A stretch of DNA of 64,000 bases from JASBTN01 sp965228805 (GTDB lineage Bacteria; Pseudomonadota; Alphaproteobacteria; Rhodobacterales; Rhodobacteraceae), in the NCBI RefSeq assembly GCF_965228805.1, contig NZ_CBDDIE010000003.1, positions 3,410,001 through 3,474,000 on the forward strand, read 5' to 3'. A program made the translations under genes and the position numbers. The notes under the pieces are model-generated. The model was given only the letters and a program-made list of their open reading frames with translations, was not told the DNA's origin and made no database searches. Below are positions 52,113 to 60,927 of the stretch, piece by piece; position 1 is the stretch's first letter, and each line of letters begins with the position of its first letter.

Positions 52113-52380
52113 ATTTCAATTGACTATCCTTCGAGCCGCGCCGGTTTATCCCCGGCCGCGTCTTGAAAGCAGCGTCGCGGTCACGCACACAGTCGATGCA
52201 GAGTTTGACCCCGGGCAGGGCCTGACGTCGCGCTTCGGGGATTGGTTCCTCACATTCCGCGCAATGGGTCAGACTTTCGCCCACGGGCCTGGCCTTGGCA
52301 CGCATGCGCTCCAGCTCTTCATTGATCGAGGCTTCGATCTGTTCACCAACCGCGCCGTCGCGGCTCCATCCGCCAGCCAT
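52111..52380 (-). CDS. DksA/TraR C4-type zinc-finger protein
   Basis: An 89-residue protein: an N-terminal helix (GEQIEASINEELERMRAKA) and a C4 zinc finger CAEC...CIDC (about residues 40-65). It resembles the short TraR-like group that binds the RNA polymerase secondary channel; it lacks the long coiled-coil of DksA, so the effect on transcription is uncertain. Confidence 0.85.
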   Translation of the reverse strand: MAGGWSRDGAVGEQIEASINEELERMRAKARPVGESLTHCAECEEPIPEARRQALPGVKLCIDCVRDRDAAFKTRPGINRRGSKDSQLK

Positions 52381-52467
52381 GGGATCCTCCTTGCGCGTGG
52401 GGTGCGTGGCAGATCAGCTTAGGCCCGCGCGGTCAAGCTGTCCAGACAGCCGAACTGCGCCGGGATA

Positions 52468-54213
52468 TCATTCGGTCGCAAGGGCATCCGGCCCCTGCCA
52501 GATGATGGCAGACAGATCGGCATCCCGGGCCAAGCGCCGGTCGATCTCGGCGGTGCCAAGCTGGCCTACCAATGTCTCATGCCCGGGCTGGAGCAGGGAA
52601 ACACCCATCCCGGCCTGGCTGCCCGCCAGACCATAGCCCAGGCTTTCCAGGATCGTCGGATAGATATCCAGCATGCTGCCCGGCGTGCCGGTCCGCCCCG
52701 GCGCCTGACCGGCCCCCAGGAAGATCGCCGTGTTGTGACGTTCCAGCTTGCTCAACTGCGGCGTGGCCGAAACCATCTTGTGGGCAAGGTGGTCGCTGAC
52801 CAGCACCACAAGCGTATCTTCGGGCGGTGAAATGGCGAACAAGCGGGCGACGAAATCCTCGGTCAACTCGGCCAGGCAGCGCACGCCGCGCAGGATGTCC
52901 TTGTGGGTCGGCCCCTCTCCCGGCCCGCGACAGGGCGGCGACAGGAAGGCATCCGGCCCATGCGGGCCGATCGTCTCGATCACCAGCGCCCACGGGGCAC
53001 CCGCTGCGCTGAGCGCAGCAGCACGATCCAGCGCGGCCTCGTAGACCACGCTGTCATGCACCCCCCAGCGCATGAGTTCATGGGGCGGCCCCGCATGCCT
53101 GCGGCCCGGACCAGGCGGCGGCGGAGGCGGAGGAGGTCGATGTCCGGCACCCGGCGGCGGCGGCGGCGGCGAAGGCGGTGGAGGTCGATGCCCGGCGCCC
53201 GGCGGCGGGGGACGCAGGTCGCGCAACCCGATGATCCTGTCGAACCCGTGCAATCCGTAGAACCGCTCGATCCCGCCGTAATCCACGGCGGCGCCCACCA
53301 GGAATTCGGCCGTGTAGCCGCGGTCGGACAGCACATCGCCCAGGCAAAAATGACCAGGCAGGAAATCACCGCCCCGCCGCGCCGCCCGCTTGGTCGGCAT
53401 CAGCCCACGCGGCACCAACGGCAAACCGCATTGCGCGGCCACCATGCCGGCTATGGAATGACCGATAGACTCGATCTGCTCCACCCCTTCAAACACACGC
53501 CCCCCCTCGCCCATCCGGCGCAGCGGTTCATAGGCGTCACCGAACAGACCACGCGCGCCATAGGTGGCCTCGGTGCCCTCAAGGAACACCAGAACCAGGT
53601 TCAGTGGGCGTTCGGGTTCCGCCGTGATTTCGACCGGGGAAAATGCCGGGTGAATCGGATCGACCGGAAAGAACCGGTCCCAGACCGAAATCTGGAACAG
53701 GAAGACATGCAGGGGGTTGATCGCCAACATGCCGATCCCCGCCGCAACAAGGGACAAGGCGGGCTGCGGCAGCCTGCGCAGGCCGCTCTGCCCCAGATGC
53801 AGGAACACGATGACCAGGAAGAAGCTGACCACGCCCGGCAGGATCAACCAGGTGTCCAGCTGGCTGCCCATCCCCTCTTGCACCGTGAACAGCACGGCGC
53901 TGAAGTTGTAGGACCCGAACAGCTGTTGCAGGGTGGCCCAGGGCAAAAGCAGTATGCCGGCGGTCCAGAAGAACACACGAACCCGGCGCGACACGTCACG
54001 CCGCCGGTCGTGATGGGCCCGCAGGCCTGGATGGAGCCCCACCAGCAGGGCCAGCACGAAACAGGTCAAGGCCAGGCTGCCGACCACCACATGATCGCCC
54101 GGCGTCGCCCGCCCGGCCCGGTCTATCAACCAGCCCCCGCCCAGCAATGTGAGCAGCAACAGGAACCAGCGCAGGACCGGCAGGACCCTGAAGTTGAGAA
54201 CGCCCTTCACCAC
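52468..54213 (-). CDS. OpgB/MdoB-like phosphoglycerol transferase (sulfatase/LTA-synthase fold) with a poly-proline insertion
   Basis: A 581-residue membrane enzyme. Five N-terminal membrane segments (~8-200), then a periplasmic alkaline-phosphatase-fold domain. The nucleophile threonine is in FLEGTEATYG (about residue 227); further MdoB-type blocks are IAGMVAAQCGLPL, CLGDVLSDRGY and VVLVSDHLAH (metal His). It decorates periplasmic glucans with phosphoglycerol. Residues ~334-371 are an expanded Pro/Gly/Ala/His repeat not found in this family, encoded by a tandem GC-rich repeat. The start is GTG 54213 after GAGG. Confidence 0.85.
   Translation of the reverse strand: MVKGVLNFRVLPVLRWFLLLLTLLGGGWLIDRAGRATPGDHVVVGSLALTCFVLALLVGLHPGLRAHHDRRRDVSRRVRVFFWTAGILLLPWATLQQLFGSYNFSAVLFTVQEGMGSQLDTWLILPGVVSFFLVIVFLHLGQSGLRRLPQPALSLVAAGIGMLAINPLHVFLFQISVWDRFFPVDPIHPAFSPVEITAEPERPLNLVLVFLEGTEATYGARGLFGDAYEPLRRMGEGGRVFEGVEQIESIGHSIAGMVAAQCGLPLVPRGLMPTKRAARRGGDFLPGHFCLGDVLSDRGYTAEFLVGAAVDYGGIERFYGLHGFDRIIGLRDLRPPPPGAGHRPPPPSPPPPPPGAGHRPPPPPPPPGPGRRHAGPPHELMRWGVHDSVVYEAALDRAAALSAAGAPWALVIETIGPHGPDAFLSPPCRGPGEGPTHKDILRGVRCLAELTEDFVARLFAISPPEDTLVVLVSDHLAHKMVSATPQLSKLERHNTAIFLGAGQAPGRTGTPGSMLDIYPTILESLGYGLAGSQAGMGVSLLQPGHETLVGQLGTAEIDRRLARDADLSAIIWQGPDALATE
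53105..53217. repeat. GC-rich tandem repeat encoding a poly-proline insertion
   Basis: Repeated (GGCGGC)n with interspersed GAGGTCGATGTCCGGCACCC-like units on the plus strand, giving three to four PPPP-GAGHRPP-type repeats in the OpgB-like protein. Likely a slippage-prone tract; copy number may vary. Confidence 0.8.
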
Positions 54214-54328
54214 ATAGACCTCATGTCATGCGCAAACATATCGTCGAAAACCCGACCTAATTACGCGACGTGACTGTTGGAAACAAGTGTAGACCCGTTA
54301 TCAATTTCCCGTGATACGGGAGGATCTC

Positions 54329-55504
54329 ATGCGCACATTCGGAAAATGGTTGGGACGGTTTCTACTGTTGATGGCTCTTGCCCTGGCGGGCTTTTTCATC
54401 TTCGCCCCGGGGATCGTGGAACATGGGCGCAACGGGGTGACAGAGCATCCGCCGTTTGAGGTCTCGGACGAGGCCCGCGCAGTTCACGCAGCGCTGGTGA
54501 TCGGCGACTGGCATGCCGACAGCCTGCTGTGGAAACGCTCGATCCTGGACCGGGCGGATCGTGGCCATGTGGACCTGCCGCGCCTGCGCGAGGGCAATGT
54601 GGCGGTGCAGGTGTTCACGGCGGTGACCAAAAGCCCGGCGGGGCAGAATTACGAAGCGAACGCGACGGACGCGCGCGACAATATCACCCTGCTCGCCATC
54701 GGACAGCTCTGGCCGATGCGCACCTGGCAATCGATCTATGAACGCGCGGCCTATCAGGCGCAAAAACTTCAGGCGATCGAGGCCGAGGCGCCCGACCAGC
54801 TGAAGATCATCCGAACCGTCACCGACCTGGACGCGGTGCTGGCCGCCCGGGCCGAGGGCAGCCGGATCACCGGCGGCATCCTGGGCATGGAGGGCGGTCA
54901 CCCGCTGGAAGGTGACTTGGCGAACCTCGACCGGCTCTGGGACGAGGGCTACCGCCTGATGGGCCTACAACATTTCTTCGACAACGAGCTCGGCGGCTCG
55001 CTGCATGGGCAGGGCAACCTGGGGCTGACCGAGTTTGGCCGCACCGTTGTCGCCCGGCTGGAGGCGGAGGGCTGGATCATCGACCTGGCCCATTCCAGCC
55101 CGCAGGTGGTGCGCGATGTGATCGACATGACCAACGTGCCGCTGGTGGTCAGCCACACCGGCGTGCACAGCCATTGCGAGACCAAGCGCAACCTGCCGGA
55201 CGCCTTGATGCGCGAGGTGGTGGCCTCGGGCGGGGTGATCGGCATCGGATACTGGGCCGATGTGACCTGCGACGACAGCCCGGCGGGCGTGGCCGCGACG
55301 ATCAAGGCGGGGATTGCCGCTGTGGGCGAGGACGCGGTGTCCCTGGGGTCGGATTATGACGGGTCGGTCACCACCGGGTTCGACACCTCCGAACTGGCCG
55401 CCCTGACCCACGAGCTGATCGCGGTAGGGCTGACCGAGGCGCAGATCGCCAAGGTCATGGGCGGCAACATGATGCGGGTGTTGCGGGAGCGGCTGCCCAA
55501 CTAG
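54329..55504 (+). CDS. Membrane dipeptidase (peptidase M19)
   Basis: A 391-residue dinuclear-zinc dipeptidase anchored by an N-terminal membrane helix (RFLLLMALALAGFFIFAP). The metal-binding signature is DWHADSLLW near residue 56 and GMEGGHPLEG near 189. VVSHTGVHSHCETKRNLPD and IGIGYWADV belong to the barrel, and GSDYDG near 344 closes the site. It hydrolyses dipeptides in the periplasm, possibly including D-amino-acid peptides. ATG 54329 has GGGAGG. Confidence 0.92.
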   Translation: MRTFGKWLGRFLLLMALALAGFFIFAPGIVEHGRNGVTEHPPFEVSDEARAVHAALVIGDWHADSLLWKRSILDRADRGHVDLPRLREGNVAVQVFTAVTKSPAGQNYEANATDARDNITLLAIGQLWPMRTWQSIYERAAYQAQKLQAIEAEAPDQLKIIRTVTDLDAVLAARAEGSRITGGILGMEGGHPLEGDLANLDRLWDEGYRLMGLQHFFDNELGGSLHGQGNLGLTEFGRTVVARLEAEGWIIDLAHSSPQVVRDVIDMTNVPLVVSHTGVHSHCETKRNLPDALMREVVASGGVIGIGYWADVTCDDSPAGVAATIKAGIAAVGEDAVSLGSDYDGSVTTGFDTSELAALTHELIAVGLTEAQIAKVMGGNMMRVLRERLPN

Positions 55505-55537
55505 CATCTCTGCCAACTTGAGCCGAGGTTAAGCGAC

Positions 55538-55724
55538 GGGGCGGCGCCCGACCTGGGTGGGCGCCCGCAAAGATCGAAGTGGGGCGAACGGACCGCCTCA
55601 ACCGACACCATGGTTCTGGTTGATCTGTTGCAAGAGCGCCCTCCCGTGGGGATGAGAAAGGGACCGTCGCCCCAGTGGGGCGGTGAAAGCCCTTTCGAAC
55701 GGGCGCCGCCCCGCTGCGCGGTGC
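55538..55724. repeat. ~190-bp non-coding repeat element, copy B (MITE-like)
   Basis: Bounded by GGGGCGGCG (55538-55546) and CGCCGCCCC (55704-55712), with the arm GCCGCCCCGCTGCGCGGTGCG to the right; related to 19109-19297 in ends, internal GCGCCCTCC-GTGGGGA block and length. No ORF inside. Confidence 0.65.
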
Positions 55725-55768
55725 GGGGTGTCATCTTCACCTTCGCGCAACAACGATTGAGGTAGGCC

Positions 55769-56752
55769 CTACCCCACCTCGCCTGCGACTTCCGACGCAA
55801 AAATCCGATCGATCATCTCCTGCGTACCGCGCGAGAACTCCAGCGGACATGGATAGGCCTCACCCTCATGGATCGCTCGCCCGAAGGCCTCGACCTGCAG
55901 CTCGTACTGCTGCGCGGTGGTGAACCGCTCCCGGGTGAAACGACCCTCCTTGGTGCGCAGCTCCACCTCGGCCTCACCGTAACTGCCCGCGTTGAAGGGC
56001 GCGGACAGACGCATGACCGCATCGCTGCCGTGAAACACCATTTCCTGGAACAGCGACATGCGCATGGACACGGTGAACTCGGCCCCGAACCCGTCGAAAT
56101 CGGCGCTGACACGGCTGTAGGTATCGACGCGGTTTTCCCACCCGATCTTCGCGCGCACGGCCCAGGGCTCCTGCCCGGTGACGAACCGTGTGGCACCATA
56201 GGGATAGACGCCGATATCACGAATGGCACCGCCGCCGGTTTCCGGACGGTTACGAATGTTGCCCGGGTCGGCGGCATTGTTATAGGCGAAATGGCCCTGC
56301 ACATGCACCAGATCGCCCAGAGTACCCGCCTGGTAGATCTCTCGCGCCCTCCGCCATTGCGGGTGATGCAGGATCATGTAGGCTTCGGCCGCCAGCAGCC
56401 CGGTCTCGTCGCGCAGGGCAATCAGGCTGTCGATCTCGGCCGTGCGCATGGCGATCGGCTTCTCGCAGAGCACATGTTTCCCCGCCCTCAGCGCCCGGCG
56501 CGTCCATTCGACATGCAGGGTGTTCGGGAGCGGGATGTAGACCGCGTCGATATCCGGGCGCGCGAGCAGCGCATCATAGTCGGTTTCGACCTCAAGATCC
56601 GGACAGAACGCCTTGAACGGGTCGGCCTTCTCTTCGGTCGATGTTCCCAGCGCCACCAGCTTCGCGCCTTGGGCTGCGTGGATCGCGGGCCCCATGTGCT
56701 GGAGCGCGAACTTCCCCGCCCCCAGAATGCCCCAGCGTGTCAGATGTGCCAT
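55769..56752 (-). CDS. Gfo/Idh/MocA-family oxidoreductase
   Basis: A 327-residue NAD(P)-dependent dehydrogenase of sugars or cyclitols. The Rossmann start is RWGILGAGKFA, the EKP motif that places the catalytic lysine is CEKPIAM (near residue 97), and the C-terminal alpha/beta domain has GGGAIRDIGVYPYGATRF. The DxGxY segment IRDIGVYP is typical of the family. Substrate unknown. Confidence 0.9.
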   Translation of the reverse strand: MAHLTRWGILGAGKFALQHMGPAIHAAQGAKLVALGTSTEEKADPFKAFCPDLEVETDYDALLARPDIDAVYIPLPNTLHVEWTRRALRAGKHVLCEKPIAMRTAEIDSLIALRDETGLLAAEAYMILHHPQWRRAREIYQAGTLGDLVHVQGHFAYNNAADPGNIRNRPETGGGAIRDIGVYPYGATRFVTGQEPWAVRAKIGWENRVDTYSRVSADFDGFGAEFTVSMRMSLFQEMVFHGSDAVMRLSAPFNAGSYGEAEVELRTKEGRFTRERFTTAQQYELQVEAFGRAIHEGEAYPCPLEFSRGTQEMIDRIFASEVAGEVG

Positions 56753-56822
56753 TGTCCCCTCCCGACAGAAAACCCGCCCGCAGCATAGCCACGGGCGGGG
56801 TCAAATCAAACGGCGCACCCGA

Positions 56823-57719
56823 TCAGGCGCTTTCCAGCAGCCCCCGTTCGGCGGCCAATTGCTGCATGCGTTTCTGCAGTTTCTCAAATGCGCGCACCTC
56901 GATCTGACGGATGCGTTCGCGGCTCACGCCATAGACCTCGGACAGGTCCTCCAGCGTGACCGGCTTGTCCTCCAACCGGCGGCGGGTCAGGATGTCGGCC
57001 TCGCGTTCGTTCAGCACATCCATGGCAGCTGCCAGCATCTCGCGGCGCACGTCCAACTCGTTCTTTTCGGCATAGTCGCCGGCCTGGTCGGCGTCTTCAT
57101 CCTCCAACCAGTCCTGCCACTGCATCGCGCCCTCACCATCGGCCGAGATGGTCGCGTTCAGCGACGCGTCCCCGCCCGACATGCGGCGGTTCATCGAAAT
57201 GACTTCGTCCTCGGTCACATTGAGGTCGTTGGCAATGCGCTTGACGTTCTCGGGGCGCAGGTCGCCATCCTCCAGCGCGCCGATACGCGCCTTGGCCTTG
57301 CGCAGGTTGAAGAACAGCTTCTTCTGGGCGCTCGTCGTGCCCAGTTTCACCAGCGACCAGGACCGCAGAATATACTCCTGGATCGAGGCGCGGATCCACC
57401 ACATGGCATAGGTCGCCAGGCGGAAGCCCTTTTCCGGGTCGAAGCGTTTCACCGCCTGCATCAGGCCCACATTGGCCTCGGATATCACCTCGGCCTGGGG
57501 CAGGCCGTAGCCGCGGTAGCCCATCGCGATCTTGGCGGCCAGGCGCAGGTGCGAATTCACCATCTGATGCGCCGCGTCGCGGTCCTGATGGTCAACCCAG
57601 CGCTTGGCCAGCATGTATTCCTCTTCCGGCTCCAGCATCGGGAACTTCCGAATGTCCTGAAGGTAGCGGTTCAGACCGCCTTCGGGTGTTGGGGCCGGCA
57701 GGTTCTTGTAATTGCTCAT
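56823..57719 (-). CDS. rpoH: RNA polymerase sigma-32 factor (RpoH)
   Basis: Heat-shock sigma factor of 298 residues. Region 2 holds EANVGLMQAVKRFDP and GFRLATYAMWWIRASIQEYIL (shown in part). The RpoH box is QKKLFFNLRKAKARIG, with region 3 following, and region 4 DLSEVYGVSRERIRQIEVRAF. The acidic GDYAEKNEL linker is normal. It directs transcription of chaperone and protease genes. ATG 57719 starts the conserved MSNYKNLP. Confidence 0.95.
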   Translation of the reverse strand: MSNYKNLPAPTPEGGLNRYLQDIRKFPMLEPEEEYMLAKRWVDHQDRDAAHQMVNSHLRLAAKIAMGYRGYGLPQAEVISEANVGLMQAVKRFDPEKGFRLATYAMWWIRASIQEYILRSWSLVKLGTTSAQKKLFFNLRKAKARIGALEDGDLRPENVKRIANDLNVTEDEVISMNRRMSGGDASLNATISADGEGAMQWQDWLEDEDADQAGDYAEKNELDVRREMLAAAMDVLNEREADILTRRRLEDKPVTLEDLSEVYGVSRERIRQIEVRAFEKLQKRMQQLAAERGLLESA

Positions 57720-57872
57720 GAACTCTCCAAGGGTCTCACTGTCGTGCGCTCGAATGTTTCGAGGCTTAACATTCATATGGGGGCCCAACTCCCGTGTTCA
57801 AGGGGTCGGGGCCGAAAGTCCTTCACATTATGAACCTTCCTTCGGTGCGCCGAAAGGGCGGAAAGCCTGACC

Positions 57873-58913
57873 TCACGGCGTTGTGCGCAAGGTTTCAATC
57901 AGCACAGCCATGTCATTGGGCATTGGGGCGGCGAAACGCAGATCTTCGCCCGTAACCGGGTGGATAAAGCCCAGCGTGGCGGCATGCAGCGCCTGACGGG
58001 GGAAGGTGCGCGCAGCCTCCACGCCGCCCTCGCCCACCGCCTTCACGTTCAGCTTGCGCCGTCCACCATAGGTCTGATCGCCAATGAGCCCGTGGCCGGC
58101 GTGGGCCATGTGCACACGAATCTGGTGGGTGCGGCCGGTTTCCAGCCAGCATTCGACCAGGGTGGCCTGGGTCGGGTTGCCGAACCGATCCACCACCCGC
58201 GCGCGGGTGACCGCGTGACGCCCGCCGGTGAACAGCACCGCCTGACGCTGGCGGTCGGTCTTGTGACGCGCGAGCTGCGTGGTGATCTTGAGGATATTGC
58301 CCGGCTCAAAACTCACGCCCTTGACCCCGGCCAAACGCGGGTCGGCGTGGTCGGGCACACCATGCACCACCGCATGGTAATGGCGCTCGACCGTATGTTT
58401 CTCGAATTGGCTTGCCAGGCCCTGATGCGCGGCATCGGTCTTTGCCACCACCAACAGTCCCGAAGTGTCCTTGTCGATCCGGTGCACGATGCCCGGTCGC
58501 GCAACGCCACCTACCCCCGACAGATTGCCGCCGAAATGATGCAGCAGAGCATTCACCAACGTGCCCCCGGGCGATCCGGGTGCCGGGTGCACCACCATGC
58601 CCGCAGGCTTGTTCACCACGATCAGGTCGTCGTCCTCGAACAGGATCTCCAGCGGAATGTCCTCGGGGCCGATATGGCTTTCCTCGGCCTGGGGCACGGT
58701 GACCTCCAGCACATCGCCCTCGGTCACGCGGCCGCGTGGGTCGTCCATCACCTCGTCGCCCCGTGTCACCGCCCCGTCGGCGATGAGCTTGGCCAGGCGC
58801 GAGCGCGACAGGGCCGCTTCCTCTGGCACATCGCGGGCAATCGCCTTATCAAGGCGCTTGGGCGGGTTTTCCCCGATCACGATCTGAACCACGGCAGAGG
58901 GCTCTCTGGACAT
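57873..58913 (-). CDS. rluD: Pseudouridine synthase RluD family
   Basis: A 346-residue RNA pseudouridine synthase: N-terminal S4 domain (AALSRSRLAKLIADGAV), then the catalytic core with the Asp in HRIDKDTSGLLVVAKT (near residue 143) and RTHQIRVHMAHAGHGLIGD. Modifies 23S rRNA (positions equivalent to 1911, 1915 and 1917 in E. coli). Its ATG at 58911-58913 and the ATG of the divergent gene at 58912-58914 share two bases (CATG). Confidence 0.93.
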   Translation of the reverse strand: MSREPSAVVQIVIGENPPKRLDKAIARDVPEEAALSRSRLAKLIADGAVTRGDEVMDDPRGRVTEGDVLEVTVPQAEESHIGPEDIPLEILFEDDDLIVVNKPAGMVVHPAPGSPGGTLVNALLHHFGGNLSGVGGVARPGIVHRIDKDTSGLLVVAKTDAAHQGLASQFEKHTVERHYHAVVHGVPDHADPRLAGVKGVSFEPGNILKITTQLARHKTDRQRQAVLFTGGRHAVTRARVVDRFGNPTQATLVECWLETGRTHQIRVHMAHAGHGLIGDQTYGGRRKLNVKAVGEGGVEAARTFPRQALHAATLGFIHPVTGEDLRFAAPMPNDMAVLIETLRTTP

Positions 58914-59247
58914 GAACGATACTCCGATTGAGGATCCCGGCACGCCGCCGCCCGGTCTGGACGGCACGGTTCGGTTCCTGAAGATCCTTGTCACCACGCT
59001 GACCGTGACGACCATTGTGGGTCTCATAGTGCTGATTTCGGTGATTGTCATGCGGGTTCAGGCGATGGATGCGCAAACGGGGGCCGTCACCTTCGAAGAC
59101 CTGACCCTGCCCAACGGAGCCGCCGCCATCGGCTACACCAAAGGGCGCGACTGGCACGCGGTGGTGACCGATGATGACCGCATCCTGATCTATGACAGCG
59201 AAACCGGCGCGCTGCGCCAGGAAATCACCGTCGACACCATGCGCTAA
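58912..59247 (+). CDS. DUF6476-type membrane-anchored protein
   Basis: A 111-residue protein with one membrane segment (LKILVTTLTVTTIVGLIVLISVIVM, about residues 23-47) and a C-terminal beta-rich domain in which ADDDRILIYD-like (VVTDDDRILIYD) is visible. It belongs to a roseobacter-wide small family of unknown function. It shares its start codon region with divergent rluD. Confidence 0.8.
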   Translation: MNDTPIEDPGTPPPGLDGTVRFLKILVTTLTVTTIVGLIVLISVIVMRVQAMDAQTGAVTFEDLTLPNGAAAIGYTKGRDWHAVVTDDDRILIYDSETGALRQEITVDTMR

Positions 59248-59330
59248 CCCGGCATTGACCGGACCTGATTCATTCTCCTTTAGGAGAGGCCGTGCAACCT
59301 TCCCGCACCCAGAACTCACGGAGGTTACAC

Positions 59331-59813
59331 ATGACATTCAAATCGATCCTGACCGGCGGCCTGCTTGCCAGCCTTGTCGCGACGACCGCTCAGGCCGCCA
59401 GCGTTGCCAGTAAGGCAGATGTGGACGGGGTGCGCGACGCGGCTTTCGCGGCGGTCGAAAGCATGGGAATGGAGGCCGCGATGGCCCATATGGGCGACCC
59501 ATCAAACGGCATGCTGGACCTGGCGGGTGCCGGGCTGCACACCTTCGCCGTCACCCGCAACCACATCATCGTCTTCGACCATTCCGGCCAGACCGACAGC
59601 GGCATGGACCTGTCCGAATTCCTCATGCCGGATGGGCGGCCGATCACCACCTGGCTGGTGGATTGGGCCGAAGCCGGGCCGAACGGCGGTGGCGGCGTGA
59701 TGGATTTCCCTCATCCGGGCACATCGGAGCCGGGCGAGGCCTATTTCACCTGCCGTTTCCTGACCGATGGCGACACGCTGCTGTGCGCCGGAGCCTGGAA
59801 CATGACCGGTTGA
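59331..59813 (+). CDS. Exported protein, Cache-like domain
   Basis: A 160-residue protein with a signal peptide (LLASLVATTAQA). The mature part (~120 residues) looks like a single Cache/PAS-type ligand-binding domain: an N-terminal helix (VDGVRDAAFAAVESM), TFAVTRNHIIVFDHSG, and PGTSEPGEAYFTCRFL. It has no membrane or signalling domain, so it is probably a periplasmic small-molecule-binding protein. Confidence 0.7.
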   Translation: MTFKSILTGGLLASLVATTAQAASVASKADVDGVRDAAFAAVESMGMEAAMAHMGDPSNGMLDLAGAGLHTFAVTRNHIIVFDHSGQTDSGMDLSEFLMPDGRPITTWLVDWAEAGPNGGGGVMDFPHPGTSEPGEAYFTCRFLTDGDTLLCAGAWNMTG

Positions 59814-59867
59814 TCATCGGACATAGCTCGAGCACCCCCTGCGCACCTATCTTCCAATTTTGGGGGA

Positions 59868-59944
59868 TGGTACCGACACCCCGGCTCGAACGGGGGACCT
59901 CTTGATCCACAATCAAGCGCTCTAACCTACTGAGCTATGTCGGC
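59868..59944 (-). tRNA. tRNA-His (anticodon GTG), A73, no encoded G-1, CCA encoded
   Basis: The reverse complement folds as a tRNA: acceptor GCCGACA pairs with TGTCGGT (first pair G-U), D-arm GCTC...GAGC, anticodon loop TTGTGGA (GTG), T-arm CCCCG-TTCGAGC-CGGGG, discriminator A73, encoded CCA. The base before G1 is T, not G. Confidence 0.96.
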
Positions 59945-60048
59945 ACGCTCGGGGGATGTACCCGGCCCGAACGGGGTTTGCAAGGGGTGGGGTTGAAAAA
60001 ATCTCACCCCGCGCGTAAGCCCTGCGCATACCCCAGAAGGAGGCCATC

Positions 60049-60249
60049 ATGGGCATCAACTCGCAAAGCGAAATCGCCGCAGACCTGCAGATCGGACCGA
60101 CCGACCAGGGCATGGTGCGCATCTATGTCGCCGGTGGCGGGGTCGAGCTGCCGATGGATTTCGACCCCGAGGAAGCGATCGAAATCGCCGAAGAGATTCG
60201 CGCCGCCGCCCAGCAGGCGGAAGCCCTTCAGGCCAAGGGCAAGAAGTAA
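60049..60249 (+). CDS. DUF6324-family small protein
   Basis: A 66-residue acidic protein (ADLQIGPTDQGMVRIYVAGGG, of which GPTDQGMVRIYVAG is the core, then an amphipathic helix EEAIEIAEEIRAAAQQAE). Small families of this kind are common in roseobacters. A good AAGGAGG ribosome site precedes the ATG. Function unknown. Confidence 0.8.
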   Translation: MGINSQSEIAADLQIGPTDQGMVRIYVAGGGVELPMDFDPEEAIEIAEEIRAAAQQAEALQAKGKK

Positions 60250-60261
60250 CCCCGCGCCTGA

Positions 60262-60444
60262 TCAGCGATGCACCTCGCCGGGGCCGATCAGCTCGAATCC
60301 GGTGATCTCGAATTCATAGAGTTCCGACCCGTCCGATGTCTCGGCCCGGGCAATCAGCTTGCCGTCAAGGTGAAATACCGCGTGGGCCGTGTGCAGCGCG
60401 CGGTAGCACCAGTCGCCGTCAGGATAGTAGTATTTGATCATCAT
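60262..60444 (-). CDS. Small conserved protein of unknown function
   Basis: A 60-residue (59 from the second ATG) protein: MIKYYYPDGDWCYRALHTAH then a short beta-rich part ending EFEITGFELIGPGEVHR. It lies 14 bp downstream of mmcB on the same strand, so it is probably co-transcribed with it. Family not recognised. Confidence 0.6.
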   Translation of the reverse strand: MMIKYYYPDGDWCYRALHTAHAVFHLDGKLIARAETSDGSELYEFEITGFELIGPGEVHR

Positions 60445-60458
60445 CGTCCGCCCCTCCT

Positions 60459-60917
60459 CTAGGACGTTGGCCCGCTCAGCGCCGCCACGCCGGGGTCGCG
60501 CAAGGCGTGCAACCGTCGCGCCGCATGTTGGGCGAATTTCTGGATCAGCACCTTGCGCCGGGCGGGGGCCAGCTTGTCCTCCGCCCCCATGCGAATGATC
60601 TCGGCATCATAGGCATCGGCGATGATCAGCCCGGTGCCGTCCGGTAGCAATTCGGTGGGAAACTCCGCATCCACCGCCCAGAAGTAACGGTCGCACCATT
60701 CCAGATAGCCCTGCCACTTGTTGTCCGAGGTAAAATCCGCCCGCGAGGATTTGCATTCGATCACCCAGATCTCGCCCTTCGGCCCCAGCCCCATCACATC
60801 GACGCGCAGGCCGCGGGAGGGCACGAACTCCTCGATCGAGACAAAGCCATGGGCTGGCAGGTGGCGGGCGACGCCACGGGCCAGAAGTTGGCCGGGTTGG
60901 AGGGGGATTTCACTCAT
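60459..60917 (-). CDS. mmcB: MmcB-family DNA-repair protein (SOS-regulated)
   Basis: A 152-residue protein of the MmcB (DUF2996-like) group named from Caulobacter. The core looks like a PD-(D/E)XK-type nuclease fold: SRGLRVDVMGLGPKGEIWVIECKSSR shows the D...E-x-K pattern (VD, then IECK). A LexA-type box (GTTC-N7-GTTC) lies directly upstream, overlapping a TTGACA -35 region, so expression should rise after DNA damage. Confidence 0.85.
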   Translation of the reverse strand: MSEIPLQPGQLLARGVARHLPAHGFVSIEEFVPSRGLRVDVMGLGPKGEIWVIECKSSRADFTSDNKWQGYLEWCDRYFWAVDAEFPTELLPDGTGLIIADAYDAEIIRMGAEDKLAPARRKVLIQKFAQHAARRLHALRDPGVAALSGPTS

Positions 60918-60927
60918 GAGAAAACAT

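Noticed and set aside
53105..53217. Tandem units that superficially look like a short repeat array (CRISPR-like)
   Set aside because: Units are adjacent without spacers, purely GC-rich, in frame in a coding gene.
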